Shown piece after piece: positions 1 through 7,318 of a stretch of 21,435 bases of DNA; within the stretch, counting starts at the first letter, position 1, and every line of letters starts with the position of its first letter. The notes below the pieces were generated by a model, which made no database searches, was not told the DNA's origin, and saw only the letters and a list, made by a program, of their open reading frames with translations. The position numbers and the translations under genes were made by a program. The DNA comes from UBA6168 sp964643005 (GTDB lineage: Bacteria > Bacteroidota > Bacteroidia > Chitinophagales > Saprospiraceae): NCBI GenBank assembly GCA_964643005.1, contig CAZXQI010000060.1, positions 1 through 21,435 on the forward strand, read 5' to 3'.

Positions 1-91
1 CAAATGAATTTTACACTCCTGTGATATTTCCATGAGCGCCGAACGACCCTGTTTCAACCTTTAGAACAAACTATTATTAAAACACAGTGCT

Positions 92-355
92 ATGCTGAAC
101 CTGCTTAAAATTCTCTCTTGGGTCAAAAAGGACGCTCTCCCCCTAACAGAGGAATATTCAAACTTTGCCACGGGCTTATTATCTAATTTATTAAAACTGG
201 GAAAAGATTGCTCAGAGGAAAGATTCGAGAGTACTTGCGAGCTGATTGAAAGTGAGTTCTTAGTGTTGCATCCTTCGAATATGGAAAGCGCAGACTATTA
301 TGAAGCTATGGCTAATGCGCTGCGAAGGATTGAGCAGACCACCGCTTTGCGCTGA
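92..355 (+). CDS. small hypothetical protein
   Basis: This 87-residue open frame matches no family I recognise. The predicted protein is soluble and mostly helical, with no signal peptide, membrane segment or metal-binding motif. It carries several acidic patches and a central Cys. It ends about 30 bases before a strong stem-loop that would terminate its transcript, which supports it as a real gene. No Shine-Dalgarno sequence and no clear TAnnTTTG element is visible in the 91 bases before it, though the promoter could lie outside the window. Its composition resembles the neighbouring genes. It could be a lineage-specific small protein or, less likely, a chance frame. Confidence 0.5.
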   Translation: MLNLLKILSWVKKDALPLTEEYSNFATGLLSNLLKLGKDCSEERFESTCELIESEFLVLHPSNMESADYYEAMANALRRIEQTTALR

Positions 356-383
356 AAAATATCAATCGAATTTGAAACCAATG

Positions 384-430
384 AAAAAGTAACCGGCTAC
401 GAGATAGTATCTCTAGCCGGTTTACTTTTA
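384..430. terminator. bidirectional stem-loop terminator
   Basis: A near-perfect inverted repeat: AACCGGCTA (391-399) pairs with TAGCCGGTT (414-422). It is extended inward by GAGA/TCTC (401-404/410-413) around a TAGTA loop. Outside lie an A-run and a T-run (AAAAGT and ACTTTT), so it can act in both directions. It would end the small plus-strand gene at 92-355 and the minus-strand DUF4290 gene, whose stop codon (428-430) lies at its edge. Confidence 0.75.
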
Positions 431-1114
431 ATTTTTCTTGTGGCGCCTGCTGCGCTGCGGCCTGCTTCCGCTACTGCTGCGACCAGAACTCCCCTGCGAC
501 CTTCCATTGCTACTGGACGAGCGCTGTTGCTGGCGTCCTCCAGAAGATGGGCGCCTCATGTTGGAGCGAGACAGATTGTCCAATGACGCATCTTCGACCA
601 TTTTGAGCTGTCCTTGTGAAAGTGATTCTAAGTCATTGAGGATGATATCGTCGCTCACGTAGTGTTCCTTATTCCAGGTCTTGTAGGCGAGCTTCATGTA
701 AGAGCCGATGACCTGAACGAAGCCGTCTTTTTTACTTCCTTCTTCCATTGAAATGGCTTTGGCAATCAATTTCTGTATGTTGTGTCCATAGTGTCGGAAC
801 TTGGCTTCTTTTTCGGGATAAGCAACTCTCTCCGGCTTCTTGAAATTATCTTCGGGCTTGGGTATCAGGCCGTTAGGAGGGGTGACTTCCAAATCATATC
901 CCGCAATGTGAAAAACGTGTTTCCACATCTTTTCGCGGTAATCCTCAAGGCTCCGGTTTTGAGGATGCATTTGCATCATCAGGCTGATAATCTTTTCGAT
1001 AAACTGCTGGCGCTTTTCCTTTTCGGGAATTGCTTTAGCGTAGCGGATCATGTTTTGTACATGCCGCCCGTATTCGGGGATTACCAATTCTTCGCGTTTT
1101 GAATTATATTCCAT
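428..1114 (-). CDS. DUF4290 family protein with Arg/Ser-rich tail
   Basis: A 228-residue protein of the DUF4290 family, known from Bacteroidota and of unknown function. There is no signal peptide or membrane segment, so it is probably cytoplasmic. Residues 1-175 are the conserved part. A motif of the type Y-G-x-x-hydrophobic-Q-x-hydrophobic-I-x-x-A, followed by a second helix, occurs twice, near residues 15-49 and 109-145, which suggests an internal duplication. Residues 184-228 form a low-complexity tail of Arg, Ser, Gly and Gln ending in a basic RRHKK stretch, as often seen in nucleic-acid-binding tails. The gene starts 68 bases after the glmS stop on the same strand with no terminator between, so the two are probably co-transcribed. 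Family assignment is from memory of conserved positions; any RNA-binding role is inference. Confidence 0.88.
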   Translation of the reverse strand: MEYNSKREELVIPEYGRHVQNMIRYAKAIPEKEKRQQFIEKIISLMMQMHPQNRSLEDYREKMWKHVFHIAGYDLEVTPPNGLIPKPEDNFKKPERVAYPEKEAKFRHYGHNIQKLIAKAISMEEGSKKDGFVQVIGSYMKLAYKTWNKEHYVSDDIILNDLESLSQGQLKMVEDASLDNLSRSNMRRPSSGGRQQQRSSSSNGRSQGSSGRSSSGSRPQRSRRHKKN

Positions 1115-1182
1115 TGATTAATTAAATTTTTCTTTTTTAAAAAAAACAGGGTTCCCATTGGCTCTACTGGGGCGCTTTTCCT

Positions 1183-3021
1183 TTATTCTACGGTAACAGA
1201 TTTAGCTAAGTTACGAGGCTGATCTACGTTGCATCCGCGCATAACAGCGGCGTGGTAAGCCAGCAATTGCAGTGGAATCACAGATAGCAGCGGTGTAAAA
1301 GAATCTTCCGTATGCGGTATTTCAATCACGTAATCTGCAATTTGACTCACATTTTCATCTCCTTCCTCCACTACGGCGATTACGATGCCTTTGCGGGCTT
1401 TGACCTCCTGAATGTTGGAAATGATCTTCTCGTTCAGGTTCTTATTCGTGGCCACGATGATGACGGGCATGTTCTCGTCAATCAAAGCGATGGGGCCGTG
1501 TTTCATCTCTGCTGCCGGGTACCCCTCGGCGTGTATGTAGGAAATCTCCTTCAGCTTCAGGGCGCCTTCAAGCGCTACCGGGAAGTTGTATCCTCTGCCC
1601 AGATAGAGAGCGTTTTGAGCGTGCCTGATTTCGGAAGCAACGTATTTGATTTTGTCATTGCTTTTGAGTACCTGTTGTATCTTGCTCGGGATGGCCTCCA
1701 ATTCATTCAAGAGCAGTTTGAAATAACTGTCGTTGATAGTTCCTCTCGCCCTTCCGATTTGTAAAGCCATGAGAGTTAACAGGGTTACCTGTCCGGTAAA
1801 AGCCTTAGTGGAAGCTACGCCGATTTCAGGGCCTGCGTGAATATACGAACCGGCATCGGTCAGTCTGGCGATAGAAGAGCCTACCGAGTTGACAATCCCG
1901 TAAAGCAGGGCGCCATTCTTTTTGGCCAGCTCCAATGCGGCATAAGTATCGGCGGTCTCGCCAGATTGAGAGACGGCGATGACGACGTCCTTGTCAGTGA
2001 TGACTGGATTGCGGTAGCGAAACTCGGAAGCATACTCCACCTCGACAGGAATGCGCGCAAGATCCTCAAAAAGATATTCAGCAATCAGTCCGGCATGCCA
2101 GGAGGTTCCGCAGCCTAAGATGATGATCCGCTCCGCCGATTTGATTTTGTCAACGTAGTTATCCATACCGCCGAGGCGAACCCAGTTGGCTTTGGCGTTT
2201 ATCCTGCCCCTCATGGCGTCGGCAACCGTCGTAGCCTGCTCGTTGATTTCCTTCATCATAAAGAAATCGTAGCCTCCTTTTTCCAAACGACCGATCTCCA
2301 TCGTCAGTTCGTCCACGAATGGCGTATAGACTTCGTTGGCCAGCGTCCGTATCTGGTAGCTTCCGTCGCTGTGGAGGACGGCAACCTGCTCATCTTCGAG
2401 ATAGACTACCTTTTTGGTGTATTCTACGATTGGCGTGCCGTCGGAAGCGAGGAAGAGTTCATTGTCGCCAATTCCTATGACCAGGGGACTGGCTTTGCGC
2501 GCAGCTACCAGTTTGTCGGGGTCTTTGCGATCCATGACGACGATGGCATAGGCGCCTATCACCTGCGTTAAGGCAATCCGCACAGCTTCTTCTATGGGTA
2601 AGTTTTCACTTTTTTGAGTCTCTTCAATGAGGTGAACCAGCACTTCCGTATCTGTTTCGGATTGGAATACGTGTCCTTTTTTTTCGAGCGCCAGCTTGAT
2701 GACGGCGTAGTTTTCAATGATTCCATTGTGTACTAATGCCAGTCTGTTATCGCCGGAGGCATGGGGGTGAGCATTGATATTGTCTGGTTTACCGTGTGTA
2801 GCCCAGCGGGTATGGCCGATGCCGGTGAAGCCTCTGAGGTCTTTGGAAGAGGCGAAGCCCTCCAGGTCTTTGACCTTACCTTTTCTTTTGTAAATGTTGA
2901 GATTGCCGTTTTGAAGGGCGATTCCCGCGCTGTCATAACCTCTGTATTCTAAGCGCTGAAGCCCTTTTATAAGGATGGGGTAAGCATCTTTACTTCCTGT
3001 ATAAGCTACGATTCCACACAT
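1183..3021 (-). CDS. glmS: glutamine--fructose-6-phosphate aminotransferase (isomerizing)
   Basis: GlmS converts fructose-6-phosphate and glutamine to glucosamine-6-phosphate and glutamate, the first step toward UDP-GlcNAc for peptidoglycan and lipid A. At 612 residues it is full length for the family. The protein begins MCGIVAYTG, so removal of Met exposes the catalytic Cys of the N-terminal glutaminase domain (about residues 1-225, with the usual LEYRGYDSAG and GHTRWATHG motifs). Two SIS sugar-isomerase domains follow (about 290-420 and 460-600), with CGTSWHAG, SQSGETADT, ASTKAFT and EGYPAAEMKHGP. The C-terminus DQPRNLAKSVTVE is the standard one. It lies downstream of the DUF4270 gene (134-base gap) and upstream of the DUF4290 gene. 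A near match to the -7 element (CATATTTG, minus strand, 3118-3125) could give it its own promoter. No ribozyme-like leader is apparent. Confidence 0.98.
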   Translation of the reverse strand: MCGIVAYTGSKDAYPILIKGLQRLEYRGYDSAGIALQNGNLNIYKRKGKVKDLEGFASSKDLRGFTGIGHTRWATHGKPDNINAHPHASGDNRLALVHNGIIENYAVIKLALEKKGHVFQSETDTEVLVHLIEETQKSENLPIEEAVRIALTQVIGAYAIVVMDRKDPDKLVAARKASPLVIGIGDNELFLASDGTPIVEYTKKVVYLEDEQVAVLHSDGSYQIRTLANEVYTPFVDELTMEIGRLEKGGYDFFMMKEINEQATTVADAMRGRINAKANWVRLGGMDNYVDKIKSAERIIILGCGTSWHAGLIAEYLFEDLARIPVEVEYASEFRYRNPVITDKDVVIAVSQSGETADTYAALELAKKNGALLYGIVNSVGSSIARLTDAGSYIHAGPEIGVASTKAFTGQVTLLTLMALQIGRARGTINDSYFKLLLNELEAIPSKIQQVLKSNDKIKYVASEIRHAQNALYLGRGYNFPVALEGALKLKEISYIHAEGYPAAEMKHGPIALIDENMPVIIVATNKNLNEKIISNIQEVKARKGIVIAVVEEGDENVSQIADYVIEIPHTEDSFTPLLSVIPLQLLAYHAAVMRGCNVDQPRNLAKSVTVE

Positions 3022-3155
3022 AATTTTGGGTGTTTTGTTGTTAAAAAATTATTTTCATCCTTGAGGCTTGTGGGTGGTTGCATCGAAATTATTTGGAGCA
3101 AGAGGAACAAGCACAAGCAAATATGAAGAAGATTTTTAAGAATTTAATTCAAGCA

Positions 3156-4505
3156 TTAAAATTTCGTAAAACTAAGCCTTAGTTTGAGCGGCTGCGTAGG
3201 ATGCGTTGGTCCGCCAATGACTACCCTGGAAGCTTTCTGCGGCTTTTGATAAATGATAAATCTGATCCTGTTCGGAGACCTGCCGGTAATCATATCCTTA
3301 AAATGAGAGGAAATGTTTACTCGATACGTATTATCTGGTAAAAGATTTCCACCAAACAATTGGTAGAAGCTGTCGCCTGCGCGGTTGATGGAGTAGATGA
3401 TGTCGTTGATTGTCTGTGCATTATCCTCAGAAATCACCGCCGCCACGACGAGTTGGTCGGCGGGTTTGTAGTCGGGATCGTCGCCGGGCAGTCCGACAAT
3501 TGGGAGAATAAGCTCCGCCCGGTTTATCACCACGTTTTTTAAACTGGAGAGATAGGGTATTTCCAAATCAAAATTCACTCCGGACATGCTCTGCAAAAAC
3601 AACAAATCTTCTCCTTCCGGAGCCGTATTGTCTATGTAGTCGTCCACAAACGACCCACTGAAATCCTGTTCAAATTCTGCCGTAACGATAGAGGAGGAAA
3701 ATACGGGGAACCTGTATTGTGAATAAATGGTGTCTTTGTGGTAGTAAATCTGGAGACCTGTCAGAGGATGGCGAATTTCAAAACTCAAAATGCCGTTATT
3801 CCCTGCGCCGGATTCCGGCGCCCGCAACTGAATGCCCCTGAAGAAATCTTTGAACAGCGAATTGTTGGTGTAGGTGATTGAGTCCCCACCCAAAAACGAT
3901 TCGATGAACGTACTGTTCATAGGAATGCGAAGATGGGCGGGCAGTCTCTCATACCCGGGTTTATCGAATTTGGGCAGCTCGACGTCCATAGAGTCTTTTA
4001 TCTCTGGCACAAATTCGGCGTAGCCAATGGACGACGGCTTTAAGGCCATTTTCTGGTTGGAGAAAAAACTCGCCGAATCGCTAAGGCTTCCTTCTAATTC
4101 CCATACCTCCAGGCTGAATGTTTCATTCAACTTCCCGTAGGCCTGATCCGCCCGATAGGGCAGGATGAGAACGGCAGAGTCTATCGTCGCCCCCCGAAAA
4201 TCGGGATTGGAGACATTGAGGCTCAACTGGGCGTTGATGCGGGCAATGCTTCTTCCAAATATGGGATCCCTAAAATCGCCACAGGAGAAAAAGGTATAGT
4301 TGGAACTCGAAGGGTTGGGATCGTAAGTCTTGACAGAATCCTGCGAGACCGTCCACGCCCTGAGCGTCAAGGTATCCGTAGAGTTGATGTCTAATTGATC
4401 GCCTTCTAACAGGTCGGAGCCTATGACTGTGGAGTCATTGCAGGCGAAAAGCATGAAAGTGAGGGAAACGAGCGCAAGGAGCGCAACAGGATGGAGTTTT
4501 TTCAT
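3156..4505 (-). CDS. DUF4270 family lipoprotein
   Basis: A 449-residue predicted outer-membrane or periplasmic lipoprotein. The N-terminus has a basic start, a hydrophobic stretch and a lipobox ending at Cys22 (LFAC, then Asn-Asp), so signal peptidase II processing is expected. Asn at +2 does not suggest inner-membrane retention. The rest is beta-rich with many Ser, Asp and Tyr residues and no enzyme motif I can name. The pattern fits DUF4270, a Bacteroidota family commonly found between a glycogen-synthase-like gene and glmS, exactly the arrangement here. Its function is unknown. The position before glmS suggests an envelope role, but that is inference. The upstream gap (4506-4671) contains the terminator of the GlgA-like gene and no clear TAnnTTTG element. 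Confidence 0.88.
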   Translation of the reverse strand: MKKLHPVALLALVSLTFMLFACNDSTVIGSDLLEGDQLDINSTDTLTLRAWTVSQDSVKTYDPNPSSSNYTFFSCGDFRDPIFGRSIARINAQLSLNVSNPDFRGATIDSAVLILPYRADQAYGKLNETFSLEVWELEGSLSDSASFFSNQKMALKPSSIGYAEFVPEIKDSMDVELPKFDKPGYERLPAHLRIPMNSTFIESFLGGDSITYTNNSLFKDFFRGIQLRAPESGAGNNGILSFEIRHPLTGLQIYYHKDTIYSQYRFPVFSSSIVTAEFEQDFSGSFVDDYIDNTAPEGEDLLFLQSMSGVNFDLEIPYLSSLKNVVINRAELILPIVGLPGDDPDYKPADQLVVAAVISEDNAQTINDIIYSINRAGDSFYQLFGGNLLPDNTYRVNISSHFKDMITGRSPNRIRFIIYQKPQKASRVVIGGPTHPTQPLKLRLSFTKF

Positions 4506-4593
4506 TCTTTTATGGGCGGTGATTTAGTTTCAGAAAAAGCCGCCAGAGAAGGAGTTTTAAAGGGAAAGAGACGTTGTATCGGGTTATTTTTTT

Positions 4594-4652
4594 AAGAAAA
4601 AAGATTTGAGAGCCGTTTGCCATCAGACGATGCTCCATTCGACCTCAAATCT
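4594..4652 (-). terminator. stem-loop terminator after the GlgA-like gene
   Basis: On the minus strand CTCAAATCT... lies at the base of a stem: AGATTTGAG (4602-4610) pairs with CTCAAATCT (4644-4652) around a 33-base loop. The minus-strand transcript then runs into TTTTT-C-TT (4601-4594). The long loop makes it weaker than a classical terminator, so read-through into the DUF4270 gene is possible. Confidence 0.6.
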
Positions 4653-4671
4653 CTTTTCTGTTATTCCATTT

Positions 4672-5502
4672 CTATCTTTCGACAGTTTCTTCTTCCTCCA
4701 TGAGCGCCTGATAGAAATCTAAGTAGGAAGGCAGGAAGTCTTCCAACATCTGATAGTTCAGAACCGGCTTGCCTGAATCGTCAATGAGTTTGTCAACCTT
4801 ATCGGGCAGGGTCTCATCTCCTTTGATGATGGCGTCGGCAAACCTGACGGCGCCCTTGTGCAACCATACGTTTTTGCCATCCAGATAAGGCTTCAGACCG
4901 CTTTTCTCTAAATTATTGATAGAGGCCTTTGTTACGAATTCATTGTTGAAATGCTTGTCAATGGCGGTATCGTAAACAGAATAGATAATTTTTGAATTGT
5001 GAAAGAGCGGCTCTGTCTTGTAGGCCTCCCGCACGTACAGAGGTATAAGACTGGTCATCCAGCCGTGGCAGTGGATGATATCGGGCGGCCAGCCGAACTT
5101 CCGCACTGTTTCAATGACGCCTTTGCAGAAGAAGACCATCCGGTCGGGATTGTCCTTGAAGGGAGCGCCCGATTCGTCGGCAAATATAGTTTTGCGCTTG
5201 AAGAAATCATCGTTATCTAAAAAGTACACCTGCAACCTGGCGCCCGGAAGGGAAGCAACTTTGATGATAAGCGGAAAATCGTCGTCGTCCACAATAATGT
5301 TCATACCGGACAAGCGCACCACCTCGTGCAACCGATGCCGCCGTTCGTTGATGTTGCCATAGCGGGGCATCAAAACGCGAATCTCCATCCCGCTGGACTG
5401 GATGTACTCCGGAAGTTTTCTCAGGTAGCTCGACATTTCTGTCAATGCCGTATAGGGTTCCATTTCTTGCGTTACGAATAAGATTTTCTTTTTTTCAGAC
5501 AT
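4672..5502 (-). CDS. glycogen/starch synthase-like protein, N-terminal domain only
   Basis: A 276-residue protein resembling the N-terminal Rossmann half of GT5 glycogen synthases. The opening beta-strand ILFVTQEMEPY, the MPRYGNI segment near residue 46 and DIIHCHGWM at 141-149 (the counterpart of the DVVHAHDWH motif) are clear. Known glycogen synthases are about 480 residues with a second GT-B domain; that half is absent and the frame ends normally at a stop. The K-x-G-G-L loop that binds ADP-glucose should follow residue 17, but the protein reads YTALTEM there. This is therefore unlikely to be an active glycogen synthase by itself. Similar short proteins are, to my knowledge, found beside panC in many Bacteroidota, so it is probably a conserved paralogue and not a fresh truncation. 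It is divergent from panC and has its own candidate promoter. Confidence 0.85.
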   Translation of the reverse strand: MSEKKKILFVTQEMEPYTALTEMSSYLRKLPEYIQSSGMEIRVLMPRYGNINERRHRLHEVVRLSGMNIIVDDDDFPLIIKVASLPGARLQVYFLDNDDFFKRKTIFADESGAPFKDNPDRMVFFCKGVIETVRKFGWPPDIIHCHGWMTSLIPLYVREAYKTEPLFHNSKIIYSVYDTAIDKHFNNEFVTKASINNLEKSGLKPYLDGKNVWLHKGAVRFADAIIKGDETLPDKVDKLIDDSGKPVLNYQMLEDFLPSYLDFYQALMEEEETVER

Positions 5503-5548
5503 TTTTTAAAACAATTTATTTTTAAAGACTAACCTTAAATAAGACTTG

Positions 5549-5556
5549 CAAAGATA
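5549..5556 (-). promoter_or_regulatory. candidate -7 element for the GlgA-like gene
   Basis: The minus strand reads TATCTTTG, an exact match to the Bacteroidota -7 consensus TAnnTTTG. It lies about 47 bases before the start codon at 5502. No convincing TTTG -33 element is visible at the usual distance. Confidence 0.5.
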
Positions 5557-5601
5557 CTAAAAAAAAGGGGGCTTATTTGAGCATTCCCCGGACAATAAAT
5601 T

Positions 5602-5628
5602 ATTGAAACTATTGAAACTGTTGAACCT
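5602..5628. repeat. three tandem 9-bp repeats in the divergent promoter region
   Basis: ATTGAAACT occurs twice in tandem (5602-5610, 5611-5619), followed by a related third unit GTTGAACCT (5620-5628). The array lies between the two opposing candidate promoters at 5549-5556 and 5690-5697. It could be a regulator-binding array or simple slippage; the sequence alone cannot tell. Confidence 0.45.
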
Positions 5629-5689
5629 CAGGCAGGAGTCGTTGCCGGCGGCTTTCTCTTTTTTTAAAAATAACTAAAACAAAAACATT

Positions 5690-5697
5690 TACTTTTG
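5690..5697 (+). promoter_or_regulatory. candidate -7 element for panC
   Basis: TACTTTTG matches TAnnTTTG exactly. Transcription would start near 5704, leaving a leader of about 144 bases before the panC start at 5848. The leader has a long A/T-only stretch (about 5738-5768). No -33 TTTG is seen at the expected spacing. Confidence 0.5.
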
Positions 5698-5847
5698 CGG
5701 CCTTTTTTGACCCCTTGCCATCTGTATTTGAGCTTAAAATTTTTTTTAAATTTTTTATTAAAAAAACCACTTTCGCCTGATTTCAAAAGGGTTGTCTGCG
5801 CTCCGCTTTCTGGCTTTCCTTCTAAGACAGGCGTTTAAAACAAGTCC

Positions 5848-6699
5848 ATGCTCCTTTTTAAAAAAGTGGCTTCGCTACAGCGCTACCTCTCCGCACAGCA
5901 AGGGGCAAAGCATAAGATTGGCTTCGCTCCCACGATGGGGGCGCTTCACGAAGGCCACCTCTCTCTCATTCGGGAATCTCTCCAAAAAACAGACTGCACA
6001 GTGTGCAGCATTTTTGTCAATCCTACCCAGTTCAACGACCCGGAGGATTTGGTGAAATACCCCCGCACCCCTGAAAAGGATATGGAATTGCTGGTCGCCG
6101 CCGGCTGCCAAGTACTGTTTATGCCGGATGTAGAGGAGATTTACCCTACTGCGCCATTGCCAACTCCCAAATTTGATTTCAGAGGATTGGACAAGCGAAT
6201 GGAAGGAGCGTTCAGGCCTGGTCACTTTGCCGGGGTAGCCCAGGTAGTTTGGCGACTTTTGGATATCGTCCGCCCCGACCGGCTCTTCATGGGACAAAAG
6301 GATTTTCAACAAAGCGCCATCGTGCAGGATATGCTGAACCAACTGCACGCAACCATTCAGCTCGTAGTCTGCCCGACGATGAGGGAAGCGGACGGCCTGG
6401 CCATGAGCAGCCGCAATGGCCGCCTGTCGGAAGAGCAACGCTCCCTGGCGCCGCTCATCTATAAATCGCTGCGAGAGGCCAAAGAGAAAATGCCGAATTA
6501 CTCTCCGGAGCAGATAACTTCGGAAGCTCTACAGCAACTGACCGTGCCTGGAATAAAACCGGAATACTTTGAAATTGTGGATGCTTACACATTGGAACCA
6601 GTTCGGACTTTTGAAGAGTCTGACTACATCGTCGCCTGCGTGGCCGTGTGGATGGGAGAGGTGCGATTAATTGACAACTTTGTTTTTAAAAAAAATTAA
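5848..6699 (+). CDS. panC: pantothenate synthetase (pantoate--beta-alanine ligase)
   Basis: PanC joins pantoate and beta-alanine using ATP, the last step of pantothenate synthesis for CoA; it is cytoplasmic. At 283 residues it has the usual length. The nucleotidyltransferase signature PTMGALHEGH is at residues 28-37 and the pantoate-contacting segment FVNPTQFN follows. Further on come FRPGHFAGVAQVV, the FMGQKDFQQ segment that contributes to ATP binding, and the KMSKS-like loop SSRNGRLS. The start MLLFKKVASLQ matches where family members begin; upstream in-frame extension is not needed. It is divergent from the GlgA-like gene across a 345-base region. panD, often adjacent in related genomes, is not present in this window. 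Confidence 0.97.
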   Translation: MLLFKKVASLQRYLSAQQGAKHKIGFAPTMGALHEGHLSLIRESLQKTDCTVCSIFVNPTQFNDPEDLVKYPRTPEKDMELLVAAGCQVLFMPDVEEIYPTAPLPTPKFDFRGLDKRMEGAFRPGHFAGVAQVVWRLLDIVRPDRLFMGQKDFQQSAIVQDMLNQLHATIQLVVCPTMREADGLAMSSRNGRLSEEQRSLAPLIYKSLREAKEKMPNYSPEQITSEALQQLTVPGIKPEYFEIVDAYTLEPVRTFEESDYIVACVAVWMGEVRLIDNFVFKKN

Positions 6700-6781
6700 C
6701 ATTCTTATAAAACGTTGATAATCAATTTTTTAAATAAAAAAGTAAATTTTGTGAAGGCGCCTTTTTAATCTTTCCCAATCC

Positions 6782-6815
6782 TTTGCCGGCTAACTGAAAA
6801 ATAAACTTACATTTG
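6782..6815 (+). promoter_or_regulatory. candidate promoter for the 6915-7220 gene
   Basis: TACATTTG at 6808-6815 is an exact -7 element, and TTTG at 6782-6785 lies 22 bases upstream, within the range reported for Bacteroidota promoters. A start near 6822 would give a leader of about 93 bases. It suggests the downstream gene is transcribed separately from panC. Confidence 0.5.
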
Positions 6816-6914
6816 CGCCCCTCAGAGAAAAACCCTTTTTCGACACAAGATGAGAAGCCACTTTGACATTTACCGATAGAACCATTTTTAACAAACTTCA
6901 ACTATCGCTACTGA

Positions 6915-7220
6915 ATGCAAAAGGATTACCAATTCATGGTAGATTTTACGCTGCCTGAAACCCTAACAGAAGAATTTCTCCAACTCATTCCCCATCAGAG
7001 AGCCAAAATCAACAAACTGTTCAGAGACGGGAAGATGCTGAACTACGCCTTGTCCATAGAAAACTCAAAAATGTGGGCAATCCTGCACGGCAACTCTGAA
7101 CACGATGTCGTTGAAGCGCTCGCAGAACTTCCACTGACTAAATTTATGAAGATAAGAATCAGCATGCTCACCCTGTACAACACCGTTGACGGGGAGACCC
7201 CTGCCTTTTCGATGAATTAG
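6915..7220 (+). CDS. muconolactone isomerase-like small protein
   Basis: A 101-residue protein with the layout of the muconolactone delta-isomerase family, a ferredoxin-like alpha/beta fold that forms oligomers. Visible features are an N-terminal strand YQFMVDFTLP, a helix rich in charged residues, the strand pair with a small middle turn, and the segment ALAELPLTKFM followed by a last strand, which parallels the LPLFPYMD region of the known enzyme. No other gene of aromatic degradation is nearby, so the metabolic role implied by the name should not be assumed. It follows panC by 215 bases, has its own candidate promoter and is closed by a strong terminator. The resemblance is at fold level, from reading the sequence. 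Confidence 0.7.
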   Translation: MQKDYQFMVDFTLPETLTEEFLQLIPHQRAKINKLFRDGKMLNYALSIENSKMWAILHGNSEHDVVEALAELPLTKFMKIRISMLTLYNTVDGETPAFSMN

Positions 7221-7256
7221 TCCCGGCGGGTTTTGCAGAGGGATATTTTTTAAAAA

Positions 7257-7300
7257 AAAGCGGGCAGAGAATGGTTTGACAAAACCTCTCTGCCCGCTTT
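7257..7300. terminator. strong bidirectional terminator
   Basis: A perfect 14-bp stem, AAAGCGGGCAGAGA (7257-7270) with TCTCTGCCCGCTTT (7287-7300), is topped by a small inner stem GGTTT/AAACC. An A-run precedes it and Ts flank it on both strands. It separates the plus-strand gene ending at 7220 from the convergent minus-strand gene ending at 7319. Confidence 0.85.
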
Positions 7301-7318
7301 GCATTGGCGCTTATCGGA

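Noticed and set aside
3022..3155. glmS ribozyme or riboswitch upstream of glmS
   Set aside because: Known glmS ribozymes are mainly from Firmicutes and I cannot see the conserved core in this short gap.
5792..6055. Out-of-frame plus-strand ORF overlapping the start of panC
   Set aside because: Overlaps panC in another frame; the translation shows no motif and panC begins normally at 5848.
5875..6438. Antisense frame inside panC
   Set aside because: PanC is certain on the other strand, and the frame has no motif or promoter of its own.
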